Shown here: positions 41,285-51,326 of the stretch, piece after piece
Position numbering within the stretch: the stretch's first letter is position 1
Layout: every line of letters starts with the position of its first letter
Assembly: GCA_009746045.1 (NCBI GenBank)
Contig: RPFO01000103.1
Location: 2,211,857 to 2,275,856, forward strand
Source: Mesostigma viride
Lineage: Eukaryota; Streptophyta; Mesostigmatophyceae; Mesostigmatales; Mesostigmataceae
Reading direction: 5' to 3'
DNA length: 64,000 nt
Notes under the pieces: model-generated
What the model was told of the DNA's origin: nothing
The model's database searches: none
Seen by the model: the letters and a program-made list of their open reading frames with translations, nothing else
Made by a program: the position numbers and the translations under genes

Positions 41285-44200
41285 GGGGAGGGGACACCCC
41301 TAAAGGGCACTTTTCTGGAAACCATACCTATGCATGTGCTAAAAATCCAATGATGATTGGGGACCATAAATATGATTAAAAAAAAAATTTCCAGCCACTT
41401 GGGGGTGGTACTAGCCCCCACCATACACCGGTTACGCGCTAAAAATAGAAAAAGACGCTATTTTAGTCACATTTTTCCTAGGACAATGGGCAAACATATT
41501 GGGACCAAATCACATATTCCCGCATAGTTCCCCCACTTTTGAGAAAGTCTGCCTAATTGGGACCAATACATAAGCATGGATGCACCAGTTATTAATTTTC
41601 CCGCAAAAAGGGTCCTTTTTTAATGAAAAAAAAATAAATCAAATCATAAACACTTCAAATGTTGCCATACCATATATTCCCAAATACTAGAGAGGGGGGG
41701 ACATGCAGCCCCAAAATTTCAGGTCATTCTGACCACCACAGCTCCAGTTATTAACTCGTCGTCTGTCCCAACTCAGTCCTCACAGGAGGACTGAGTTGAC
41801 AATTTTCAACCGCGTGTAGCGACTAGGTGGGGGGTCCATCCCAAATGTTTTGATGTGGATCTGGGGTGTACTAGATATCATTTTGTTGGCAAAAATACTG
41901 CATATGTGAAAACTTGACCCGAACACCTGAAAATTACACGGACGTTGGGCGCCCCTCGCGAATTTGCATTTTTCGGGATAAGAACGAGTGGGAAAAATTC
42001 AATCAAATCCTGGTGCATGAAGAAAAAATATAGGCATGTAAACAACATAGTTCTTGAAGCGTGGCAAAAAACTGGGCTCCATTTGGCCACTGCAACTGCC
42101 TGAAACAATTAAAAAACTCTCAGTCCTCAGGAGAGGAATGGGGCTTTTGCTAACTTTGCTAGCATGTAAGTGCGGTCATACTACATCACCGTGGCCACCA
42201 ACCATCCCAATCAACTCATTTCCCTTCAAGCATTACAGGACAACACACTTGCATCATCATACTTCAGGTATATCATACCTTATCATGTAGTGAGAGCCTA
42301 TGCATGCATGTAGGGAATGGGCTTGGATACCTACCAACAAAGGGTTATGTTATAAGTGCCAACCACCAATATAATGGGTAGGTTAAGCATATTTCCATTG
42401 TTTCAAACAACAATAGATATGGCTACAACTGTTTTGCTTTGCCATGATGTGGCCAACATAGTTGCTGGCACATGATGGCAGTGGTTTGTCACCAAGACTT
42501 TTCACTCACCCGTAAAAGCTTGAATGCACCCTTGACGCAGCCCGTGGCCACACAATCATGCAGTATGAACGTAGCAAAAGAATAACTAACATCTATGAAG
42601 GTGTTTAAACCTGCACAGCTCCTAAAACCCTGCACAACTACACTGGGTTAAGGCAAATGCCTGCTAACATCATCTGAAAAGGGGGTTTTAGAGAGGGGCA
42701 GGCAACGGTCAAGAAAGAGCATCAAGACTTGAACCTGACAACGCCTCGCAAGCTTAAACTCATGTACGAACATCAAGGAACGAAGAGGCAACGATTATCC
42801 GGCTTTACCTGGCACGGCTGGCGTTACCTTGGCCCAGGCGGTGCCCGCAAAAGTGGCACTTTGCGGCACATAGACCATGACGTGACAGAATGGTCGAGAT
42901 CATCTAATCTATACTGTCACTCAATATATTCTAATACAATTCATGTTAAAATGTAGAAAGAAACCTATCAGCCATTGAAATTGCGCCGGAAAGCAAGCGC
43001 AGTCATCAATTCCGTCGACCTGCCTTATCGCAGTTTTTTCCAGCAAGAACAGTGCCGACACCGGGTAAATCGCATCCCCGCGAGCTAAAAATTGATTTAT
43101 ATCATCTTTAGGGCATGTTAAATCTATTTACTGAGTTTGGACGGCTAAATCGTCCGCAAACGTAAACTGCATGCATGGGCGCGAGCCGCCATGGCTAGGT
43201 CGTGCATTTCCGGAACTCGCGTTTCACGTGGAAAAGTACCCTTACCACCTGTACTTTGACCGTACAGTTAGCCGCGCATACCAAATCCAAAAAAATCCCA
43301 AAAATATGTCCAAGAAAGATCTTTTCACGTAGTATTTGAATAAATTTTGAGAGAAATTTTTTGTCAAACATTCTGACCGGGGCGAATTTTCTACGAAACC
43401 CAAAAACTCGGTCCTCTAGAGAGGACTGAGTTCAACTCAGTCCTCCGTAGAGGACCAGGGACAGACGACGAGTTAACGTTCTTAGGTTGTCACCAATGAC
43501 GAAGCTAAGGGAGGTTTTAGCCAGTATTTAACCACACTAACACCCCTTTATTCATCCAAGCCGCGTGAAAACTGGCCAAACCACACACTACCATCCTCTG
43601 CACATATGGTACCTCCTATGTTCAAGGTTTGACGACATTCTGACAAGAACTGCCCAAGTTACAACCATTCCAAGACGGCCACCCATGTAGACGCTACAAG
43701 GAAATTAGAGTAACCATTTAGCCACACTAGCACCTCCTTCTTCATCAAAGACATCTGCAAACTGACCAAAGCACACATAATTAACTCTTGCACGCTGACG
43801 GCAACGCATGCTCAATGTGGGGGGTCATTGTGACAAGAACTACTCAAGTTGATGGGTTTCCTATATGACCACCTGACAAGGCGCTAAGAACCACTCAGTA
43901 AGTTAGTAACACCACAATGCCACTTCATATGCCATCCAACATGCACCAAATCCATGCTGAATATGTTATGAAGTACAAAGGGGTGGCCACGCACCTCATA
44001 CGTCTTCATCGTCCCTCGAGCATGGCCAGCCTTGTAAATATGTGCATAGCCTTGACGATGGTAGCCCTAACATGCCTAAGCAGCATTTCCTATGTTTCTC
44101 CCAGGTTAGAGTGTAAGGTTGATGCCTACCAAGCTAATCAACACAACAACACCTCCTAAACTATCCTCCCCAGCATGGATGACAAACTGGGACTATGGAG

Positions 44201-45287
44201 GGCAAGGAACCAAGTAGGAACATGGTATATATAGCTTGCATGCAGTCATGCATGTCAACCATGGTTGGCTCAGCACATTGTAGTCTTATCACATCATCAT
44301 AACAAAGGAAAGCTCAAACAACCAATGGTGCCTGCTATCTACATGCAGTCACACAAATGCAATATCTCCAACATCATCATCACTATAACACTTCCATCCC
44401 TGCACGATAAAATGCAAATAAACAATTGGCGGCCCTTCAGCGCATGAGTGCTGTGATGCCGCTGCGGCCTGCGAAGAGAGGGTGCGTCACTCTCACACAA
44501 CAAGAAGCGTCCATACGCACAACATCCTTGCCACAACACGTTTTATGAAATGCCTTATACCCTCGACGAGCTATAGGCTGCGACTTAAGCGGCCCTGATC
44601 ACGACATCAACGAAAACAATCTAAAGCTGCCAGTATTCGACAACACAACGGCAAGCGACGGCGAGCTAGCTGGCGGAAACTGCCCAAAAAGAACGCAAAA
44701 AACTTCGAACGATGAGCTCATAGAAGAAAGCACTGATAGCAGATAACATTCGCGACACTTCTGTACCTTGCCCTCGTAAATCCCTCGCCCAGGCGCGCAA
44801 CAACAGCCGTTCTTCCATGGACAGGTCAGACACGCACTGCGCAGGTCTGAACAATTACTTACCGATAATGGCCGAAAATCTGGCAAAAACCACCAGCTGG
44901 GTTTAGAATTCGATGCTACCGGTATTAATGCCTGCTTCACGGTCAGAACAACCCCCAAAACCGCGATTTTACTGCCGCTATCATGAATTCTATTTCATTC
45001 CGCGCGACCAAAAAATTCAGATTACCCCCCATGCCGATGGCATAAAAAAACAACAGCGATATTGTAAACCAGCTGATTTCCGCCACATACTAACATCATA
45101 AACTCATTGTCTTTTAGATTCGAGTAAAATATTTGCATTTCGCTTGCCCTATTGTGGTAGTTTCGCCTGAACGCAGTCGCCATGGCCACTTCCGCAAGGG
45201 GTGCGCGCACCGTGCACGTGAAATTTGTGACCTTCGGTTCCGGCGCGAATTTTTTGGCGCCAAAAAATTCGGGGGTGTCCCGTCCCC
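41285..45287. mobile_element. 4.0-kb TTAA-flanked element
   Basis: Inverted ends GGGGAGGGGACACCCC (left) and GGGGACGGGACACCCC (right, read inward), flanked by TTAA (41,281-41,284 and 45,288-45,291). The uninterrupted Y3 copy at about 37,525 confirms the empty site. No transposase is recognisable; short ORFs only (for example minus 44,599-44,958). It contains a further TTAA element. Confidence 0.8.
41755..43472. mobile_element. 1.7-kb TTAA-flanked element, nested
   Basis: Inverted ends CTCGTCGTCTGTCCC, flanked by TTAA (41,751-41,754 and 43,473-43,476). Just inside each end is a hairpin based on CAGTCCTC/GAGGACTG. No transposase ORF. The TIR differs from the other two TTAA families here. Confidence 0.82.
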
Positions 45288-45397
45288 TTAAATGCTCTAT
45301 TTATTTTTTATATGTGCTGTCACCCAGCGGCGTCCCTCGCCTCCTTCGCTCCCTCCGCCCCGACAAATCAGGGAATCCAGATCGAGGGAGATCAACC

Positions 45398-46787
45398 AAC
45401 CAGGGGAGCGCCGCCGGCTCTATCCCAGGTTCCGTGTTCTGGTGATGGGGTGGTCCCACTCGGTCCTGCTGGCGCAGGTGGCGCACATGCAGACCCTGTT
45501 CGGGCCGGGGAAGCTGAACCCCGGGCTGAGTGTGAGCGTCCCGATGCATCAGCTCGGGGTGCGCACCGTGCGTGAGGGAGGACGGGAGTGGATGGAGTTG
45601 GTGGGGGCCGCCGAGCTTGACTGGCAGCTGCTGCCCGAGGACCCTCCTCGGCCGGCGCAGTTGGTCATGATCGACGATCTGGGCACCACACACGCGCGCA
45701 GCGCAGCGGAGGCGAACGCGCTGCTGGACCGCGCATGCACTGAGTGCTACGCGCCAGCTGGCCTGGTGGTGAATGAGAAAAAGGTCGAGCGGGCGCGGGA
45801 GGGCCAAGCTGTGGAGATCCTGGGCATCGAGTTTCACCAAGATGGGAGCTTGTGGCCGTCAGCGAAGCGACTAGCCCTCCTCGTCCATGACACTGAGGCG
45901 GTGCTGGCCCGGGGACGAGCAAGCTACCATGAGCTGGCCTCCCTACTGGGACGCTGGGTATGGATCCAACTGCTTCGCAGGAGTCTGCTAAGCATCTGGT
46001 TCCATGCCTACAGGATGCTCCACCAAGTGCTGGCCCTCCGCAAGGGAGGACGCTTCCAACTCTGGGCAAGTGTGCGCCGGGAGCTCTGGGCGGCTGTCTG
46101 CCTGGCTCCCCTGGTGCATGGGCAGCGCAACCAGCCGCTAGACACCACCGTCGTGGCCAGTGACGCGTCGAGCCGGGGCTCCGGTGTGGTGTACGCCCGT
46201 CTGGCAGAGGCAGACGTGAAAGCTTTGTCCAACTGCCGTGAGATGAAGGGGTGGAAGACTCTGTGTGTCGGGTCGGAAGAGGTCGGTGTGGAGCGAACGG
46301 GGGAGAGGGAACATCGGGCGGTGGCGACCGCCCGCTGGCGTGTGGCGGTGAAACACCGGTGGAGGGACGCGGGTGCGCACATCAATGAGAAAGAGGCGCG
46401 CGCAGCCGTGCAGAGCCTGGAGTGGGGGCTGCGCACGCGGGCCCGGTGGGGGCGACGGCACGTACGGCTGGTGGATAGCTCCGCCGTTCTGGGCGCACTG
46501 GTGAAGGGGCGGTCATCATCTTACCGCCTCAACACGTGGTGCCGCCGCGCTGCCGCCCTGGGCTGTGCCAGCAACACCAGGTACCACTGGGTGTACATCC
46601 GCTCGGAGCGAAACCCCGCGGACGCGCCCAGCCGGGGCCGGTGGGTGCGGGACCTTACCGCCGATGGCGATGTGGAGAGTAACCCGGGGCCTGGAGGGCG
46701 GCAGGAGCTACTGGAGAGCACCGTGCTGCCCGCGACCCTGCGCAGCTACCATCGCGCAGTGATCGCGTACCTTCTTTGGGCTGAGCC
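45398..46787 (+). CDS. Y1-P ORF2, RT end, RNase H, 2A and recombinase start
   Basis: This resumes ORF2 after Y3. RT motif B is LVMGWSHSVLLAQ and motif C is VMIDDLG (catalytic DD at 45,673-45,678). RNase H carries SDASSRGSG, NEKEARAA, LVDSSAVLGAL and RNPADAPSRG, giving the D-E-D-D set. The 2A-like motif GDVESNPGP follows (46,666-46,692), then the recombinase N terminus (SYHRAVIAYLLW). It is truncated at 46,787, where Y2-a begins and adds an immediate TGA. Compared with Y1-Q it is nearly identical here, so the truncation is recent. Confidence 0.88.
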
Positions 46788-47383
46788 TGATTGATCTTAC
46801 GATCGGGATTCCCTGATTTTGCCTGGGGGAGCGGAGGGATGGAGGTGCGCCGCTACCTTGGAGGCGCTACACCATTGCCCAGTGGTGCAAGTCGACATGC
46901 GGGAGCCAAACGGGGTGGCCACGCCCTCTCTGGAGGGTCTGACAGCCTTGGATGGGCCTCAGATGTAGTTCGAACTAGTTCAAAGTTAGTACAGGTAGTA
47001 CAAACTAGTTCAAACGAGTTCAATCTACTTCAACTAGTATCCAGGGACCCTCAAGATATGCCAGGTGGTTGCTGAACGGTTCTGGCATGACAGAACATGT
47101 GTGACATCATAAAAATGTAGTACAATGTTGAAAAAAGTAGTATCAGGGTCCTAGATCTAGTACAGTAGTATTCTGAGGTCATTCTTACATGGAGCGCCGC
47201 GCCAGCGGGGCGCCGCACTTGCGTGTGTCACGGATGCAACGTTGATGCGATGTATTTCAAGGTGGTGATGGCTGCCAAGCCAGCTGATCAGTTTTCTGGG
47301 TCAAGTGGAAGCGGCGGCCAGGGACTGCCAAAAAATATTTTATGTCTCTCTGTCTACTAAGTCCGGTCGGCTTCAACATATAG

Positions 47384-47435
47384 TGTAATAAACAAGTTCT
47401 GGTGCCCTTCAAAAAAAAAAAAAAAAAAAAAAAAA
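47384..47435 (+). promoter_or_regulatory. polyadenylation signal with captured poly(A) tail
   Basis: TGTAATAAA (47,384-47,392) is followed 24 nt after the start of AATAAA by 25 A. In the other Y2 copies the same position continues into CCAGAAGTGGACC, so the A-run marks the mRNA 3' end. AATAAACAAGTTCTGG is also present in the Y1 B repeat. Confidence 0.8.
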
Positions 47436-47439
47436 GGGT

Positions 47440-50400
47440 GTGCTCCCGCTGCCAGTGAAGATGGTCCCCCCGCTCGACCGCAGCCGCCTGCGATCCAACC
47501 GCAGGCTGCAGCGCGCTCTGCGTGCCAGAGCAAGGCTGCGGTGTCAAGAGCGGGCCACAAGGGGCCTGAACTGGCTGTGGGGCAGGACCCGGGAACGGTC
47601 CGGTGGACCGGCGGTGCAGCAGCAGGCTATTACTGCGAGCCCCTGCACCGTCGCCCAAAGGGCCGCCCTACAAGGGATGGAGGATGCTGCCCGCGTCTAC
47701 AACCGCCGGCTTACCGCCGTAGCGGAGGCGACAGACACGGGGGACGCAGAGCCCGCGCCATACGGGCCGGGCGGTCAATACGAAATTATTGACCCGGAGA
47801 GGCTGGCACTGCCAAAAGGAGGAGCTGCAGGTAGTGTCAAGCTGCTGGACTGCCTGCCGGAGGCATGGCAGAGGACGTATGAGGACATAAACAACATTCT
47901 ACAAAGATGCGACGCGGAGGCGGGGGCGTGGATGCGGCGGGGCCGGGTGTCTCATGGTTGTGCAAGCGATGCGGCGTACGCACGACTGAGCATCAGGCTG
48001 GCGGAGACGCGGATGATCGAGTACAGTGAGGAGGCGCCCCCTGTGGTGAACGGCTGTTTTGCCGTCCCCAAGAAAGACCCCGGGGTTGTGGAGCCCAGCG
48101 AACGACGGCAGCGGTTTATAGGGAATATGGTGCCGTGCAACCGGCGCTTCCTCAAGCCGCCTACCTGTTACCTGCCTAACTTGGGCGAGGTCGCTGAGCT
48201 GAGTGTGGGGGCGCCATGCTATTCGGGCAAGACAGACCTTGACACCTACTATTACCGGTTCGAGGTACCTGAGAGCTGGCGCCCCTATTTCTCGCTGCCC
48301 CCCGTGTGGTCCGATGAGGTCGGCCAGCTGGGACGACGGCGAAAGTTGTACCCCAGGTTCCGGGTCCTTGTCATGGGCTGGAGCCACTCGGTGGTCCTTG
48401 CACAGGTTGCCCACCTGCACTGTCTCTACGGGGCGGGGGTGCTCGATGCCAAGAGAGGGCTGTCATATCCCATGCACTTGATGGGGGTGCGCACAGTGCG
48501 CGGGGATGGCATGGACCGGCTGGAGTTGGTGGAGAGCGCAGCCAGTGCAGCGTGGCGGCTGCTGCCGGAGGATCCCCCACATCCCGCTCAGCTGGTCATG
48601 ATCGATGATCTGGGGGTCACCCATGGGCGGAGCGCGGAGGAGACCAACGCCGTGCTCACCAAGGCGTGCGAGGAGAGCTACGGTCCCAAGGGGTTGGTGG
48701 TCAACGAGAAGAAGGTGGAGAGAGCTGAGGAGGGGCGCCCGGTGGAAATCTTGGGGATTGAGTTCTGCCAGGACGGGTCCATGCGGCCGAGCGCGGCCCG
48801 GATGGCGGCCTTGGTGCGCGACACGCAGGCAATGCTGGGGCGTGGACGGGCCACTTACCACCAACTGGCCTCGTTGCTGGGACGGTGGGTGTGGGTCCAC
48901 TTGCTGCGTCGGGGTCTACTGTCCATCTGGTTTCACGCCTACCGCTTGCTGCAGCAAGTCCTGGTGCACAAGCGGGGCTGGAGCTATCGGCTGTGGGGTA
49001 GTGTAAGGGAAGAGCTCCAGGCTGCAATGGACTTGGCCCCGCTGGTGCATGCGCAGCGCGACCAGCCCCTGAGCTGCACCGTGGTGGCCACTGATGCGTC
49101 AACCCACGGTTCTGGGGTGGTGTACAGCCGGTGGGAGGCGCCTGCGGTGCGTGGCCTGTCCAACTGTCGGGAGCGGAAGGGCTGGAAGACGCTCTGTGTG
49201 GACTCTGAGACGGCCAGCGTGGAGCGCACAGGGGAGATTGAGCACCGAGCCATGGCAGCGGCGCAGTGGAGGACCGCTCTTGCCCACCGGTGGCTCGATC
49301 CCTCGGCCCACATCAACGAGAAGGAGATTCGTGCGGCTGTGCAAGGGATCGAGTGGGGCCTGCGCTCACAGGTTCACTGGCAGCAACGTCACGTGCGGCT
49401 GGTGGACAATTCGGCAGTTGTCGGTGCGCTCGTCAAAGGGCGTTCGTCGTCCTACCGGCTGAACGCCTGGTGCCGCCGGGCGATCGCGCTAGGGCTGGCC
49501 AGCAACACCCGCTACCACTGGGTGTATGTGAGGTCGGAGCGCAACCCGGCCGACGCGCCCAGTCGTGGTCGATGGGTGCGCAACCTCACTGCGGATGGCG
49601 ACGTGGAGAGCAATCCGGGGCCACATGGGCGGCAGGAATTGCTGGAGGCCACTGTGCAGCCCAGCACGCTAGCTGCATATCACCGAGCGCTGAGGGCGTA
49701 CGTGGAGTATGGTCAACCCCTCGCTCCCGTGGCCAAGACGGAGGCGGAAGGCGTCTTTTGTGAGTGGCTGGTCAGCGTGTATGAGGAAGGGGGAAGCCGG
49801 ACCATGGTTGTGCGCGCATTATGCGGGCTGCAGCTGTACTTCCCCAACGAGATTAAGGGGTGGTACGAGGCGCGTCGCTTGCTGGCCGGCTGGGCGCGAC
49901 GAGTTCCCGTGCAGAGCCCTCACCCCGTCCCGTGGCAGCTACTGTACCTCGTGGCAAACATTCTTCGTGCACAAGGCTCGATATTAGCTGCCTGCTGCTG
50001 CATCATTGTTTTTCAGCAATACTTGCGCATCGGAGAAGCGTTCAAGCTTCGCGTGGGGGACGTGGCTCTGCGCGGGGACTTCCGCCTGGGGCCCAGTAAC
50101 CAGGGTGCGCTGCTGCTACGCGACCCCAAGACAGCCAAGGGCCAGGCCCAGGCAGTGGTGGTTGTTGAGCCCCTTTCACTCACGTTGCTTGGCGCCCTGT
50201 GTGCTGGGCGGGCGCACGAGGAGCTGCTCTTTGGCGCACTCAGCTACAGCCGTTTCTTGCGGCGGTGGCACGCCGCCTGGGACCTCCTTGGCTTGCGGGG
50301 GATGTTTTCACCCTACAGCATGCGCCACGGGGGGGCCACCCATGACTACCTGCGCGGGGTACCAATCGCGGACATCCAAAAGCGTGGCCGGTGGCGCCAG

Positions 50401-50589
50401 TTTTCGTCCGTGGACCATTACGTGGGGCTCCACCGCGCCCTGCAGGTGCGGGTGCCCCAGGTGGTGTGGGACCTCGCGGGCAGACTGCCCCCCGTGACTG
50501 GCGTCGTCACTTTGGGCCATAGATTTCGGCCATACTTCGGTGAGGCGCACTCTAGCGGACACGCTAGGGCTTCACCAGCTGGAGGGTAA
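47440..50589 (+). CDS. Y2-a ORF2: RT, RNase H, 2A, tyrosine recombinase (intact)
   Basis: A 1,049-codon frame, the only uninterrupted ORF2 in the window. It copies element RNA and integrates the circular DNA. Residues counted from 47,440 (GTG; first ATG at 47,461): Arg-rich N terminus; RT motif A TDLD (D266), motif B MGWSHS (312-317), motif C MIDD (387-390). RNase H D552, E629, D656 and D705. 2A-like DVESNPGP at 721-728. The recombinase from 729 has R863 (YLRIGEAFKLRVGD), box II PYSMRHGGAT with R962, W985 (GRW) and nucleophile Y994 (DHYVG). Tyr stands where most family members have His in the HxxR box. No methyltransferase domain is visible. 2A would release RT-RNase H from a 321-residue recombinase. 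Without gag this copy depends on others. Confidence 0.9.
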   Translation: MLPLPVKMVPPLDRSRLRSNRRLQRALRARARLRCQERATRGLNWLWGRTRERSGGPAVQQQAITASPCTVAQRAALQGMEDAARVYNRRLTAVAEATDTGDAEPAPYGPGGQYEIIDPERLALPKGGAAGSVKLLDCLPEAWQRTYEDINNILQRCDAEAGAWMRRGRVSHGCASDAAYARLSIRLAETRMIEYSEEAPPVVNGCFAVPKKDPGVVEPSERRQRFIGNMVPCNRRFLKPPTCYLPNLGEVAELSVGAPCYSGKTDLDTYYYRFEVPESWRPYFSLPPVWSDEVGQLGRRRKLYPRFRVLVMGWSHSVVLAQVAHLHCLYGAGVLDAKRGLSYPMHLMGVRTVRGDGMDRLELVESAASAAWRLLPEDPPHPAQLVMIDDLGVTHGRSAEETNAVLTKACEESYGPKGLVVNEKKVERAEEGRPVEILGIEFCQDGSMRPSAARMAALVRDTQAMLGRGRATYHQLASLLGRWVWVHLLRRGLLSIWFHAYRLLQQVLVHKRGWSYRLWGSVREELQAAMDLAPLVHAQRDQPLSCTVVATDASTHGSGVVYSRWEAPAVRGLSNCRERKGWKTLCVDSETASVERTGEIEHRAMAAAQWRTALAHRWLDPSAHINEKEIRAAVQGIEWGLRSQVHWQQRHVRLVDNSAVVGALVKGRSSSYRLNAWCRRAIALGLASNTRYHWVYVRSERNPADAPSRGRWVRNLTADGDVESNPGPHGRQELLEATVQPSTLAAYHRALRAYVEYGQPLAPVAKTEAEGVFCEWLVSVYEEGGSRTMVVRALCGLQLYFPNEIKGWYEARRLLAGWARRVPVQSPHPVPWQLLYLVANILRAQGSILAACCCIIVFQQYLRIGEAFKLRVGDVALRGDFRLGPSNQGALLLRDPKTAKGQAQAVVVVEPLSLTLLGALCAGRAHEELLFGALSYSRFLRRWHAAWDLLGLRGMFSPYSMRHGGATHDYLRGVPIADIQKRGRWRQFSSVDHYVGLHRALQVRVPQVVWDLAGRLPPVTGVVTLGHRFRPYFGEAHSSGHARASPAGG
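50543..50572 (+). promoter_or_regulatory. conserved hairpin upstream of B1 (Y2-a)
   Basis: GGCGCACT leads into the stem CTAGCG-GACA-CGCTAG and then GGGC. The same motif occurs at 62,431-62,460 (Y2-b), three times in Y1-Q and twice in Y3, with paired changes. It overlaps the last codons of ORF2 here. Confidence 0.75.
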
Positions 50590-50656
50590 GGATGTGCCCT
50601 CCCATGGCTCCTGACGCGGTTTCCAGATGTACGGCCTGCGGCCAGGTTGGAGATGC

Positions 50657-50802
50657 GGGTCAAGTGGAAGCGGCGGCCAGGGACTGCCAAAAAATATTTT
50701 ATGTCTCTCTGTCTACTAAGTCCGGTCGGCTTCAACATATAGTGTAATAAACAAGTTCTGGTGCCCTTCAACCAGAAGTGGACCTAGGCAATGCACAGTG
50801 GA
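50657..50802 (+). repeat. Y2-a B1 repeat (B2 at 51,346-51,491)
   Basis: A 146-bp repeat from GGGTCAAGTGG to ATGCACAGTGGA, directly followed by the A2 start TGATTGATCTTACG. It includes the AATAAA signal. B2 is the right end of the element. Confidence 0.92.
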
Positions 50803-51311
50803 TGATTGATCTTACGATCGGGATTCCCTGATTTTGCCTGGGGGAGCGGAGGGATGGAGGTGCGCCGCTACCTTGGAGGCGCTACACCGTTGCCCAGTGG
50901 TGCAAGTCGACATGCGGGAGCCAAACGGGGTGGCCACGCCCTCTCTGGAGGGTCTGACAGCCTTGGATGGGCCTCAGATGTAGTTCGAACTAGTTCAAAG
51001 TTAGTACAGGTAGTACAAACTAGTTCAAACGAGTTCAATCTACTTCAACTAGTATCCAGGGACCCTCAAGATATGCCAGGTGGTTGCTGAACGGTTCTGG
51101 CATGACAGAACATGTGTGACATCATAAAAATGTAGTACAATGTTGAAAAAAGTAGTATCAGGGTCCTAGATCTAGTACAGTAGTATTCTGAGGTCATTCT
51201 TACATGGAGCGCCGCGCCAGCGGGGCGCCGCACTTGCGTGTGTCACGGATGCAACGTTGATGCGATGTATTTCAAGGTGGTGATGGCTGCCAAGCCAGCT
51301 GATCAGTTTTC
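50803..51311 (+). repeat. Y2-a A2 repeat
   Basis: A 509-bp repeat, near-identical to 46,788-47,296, 57,070-57,578 and 62,692-63,200. It begins TGATTGATCTTACGATCGGG and contains the same kind of TAGTTC/TAGTAC cluster as Y1. Confidence 0.92.
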
Positions 51312-51326
51312 CCCACCCACCCACCC
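51311..51326 (-). other. G-quadruplex motif between A2 and B2 (Y2-a)
   Basis: CCCCACCCACCCACCC on plus, so GGGTGGGTGGGTGGGG on the antisense strand: four G3-4 tracts with single-T loops, the pattern of very stable parallel quadruplexes. It sits exactly where A2 ends. Confidence 0.85.

Larger units (their letters stand above)
36739..45397 (-). mobile_element. Y3: non-coding YR-type retrotransposon with split direct repeats
   Basis: Read on the minus strand: A1 (45,397 to 39,336, interrupted by TTAA elements), body (39,335-37,795, about 1.5 kb), B1 (37,794-37,633), A2 (37,632-36,924), G-rich linker, B2 (36,900-36,739). This is the A1-body-B1-A2-B2 layout of PAT-like elements. It has no gag, RT or recombinase, so it must borrow them. 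The Y1 ORF2 resumes exactly on the far side with no target-site duplication. The A start (GGTTGATCTCCCTCGATCTG) resembles those of Y1 and Y2. Confidence 0.85.
33500..46787 (+). mobile_element. Y1-P: YR retrotransposon (PAT/kangaroo-like), interrupted
   Basis: Parts in order: A1 repeat (33,500-33,974), gag (34,057-35,795), ORF2 first part to 36,738, then nested element Y3 (36,739-45,397), then ORF2 second part (45,398-46,787) ending just after the 2A motif, where Y2-a begins. The rest of the recombinase, the B1-A2-B2 end and the right flank are absent. It entered the minus-strand gene ending at 33,499. Confidence 0.88.

Noticed and set aside
47411-47435. Poly(A) run as a LINE or SINE tail
   Set aside because: The sequence before it is the Y2 B repeat with its own AATAAA, and no target duplication or LINE sequence adjoins it.
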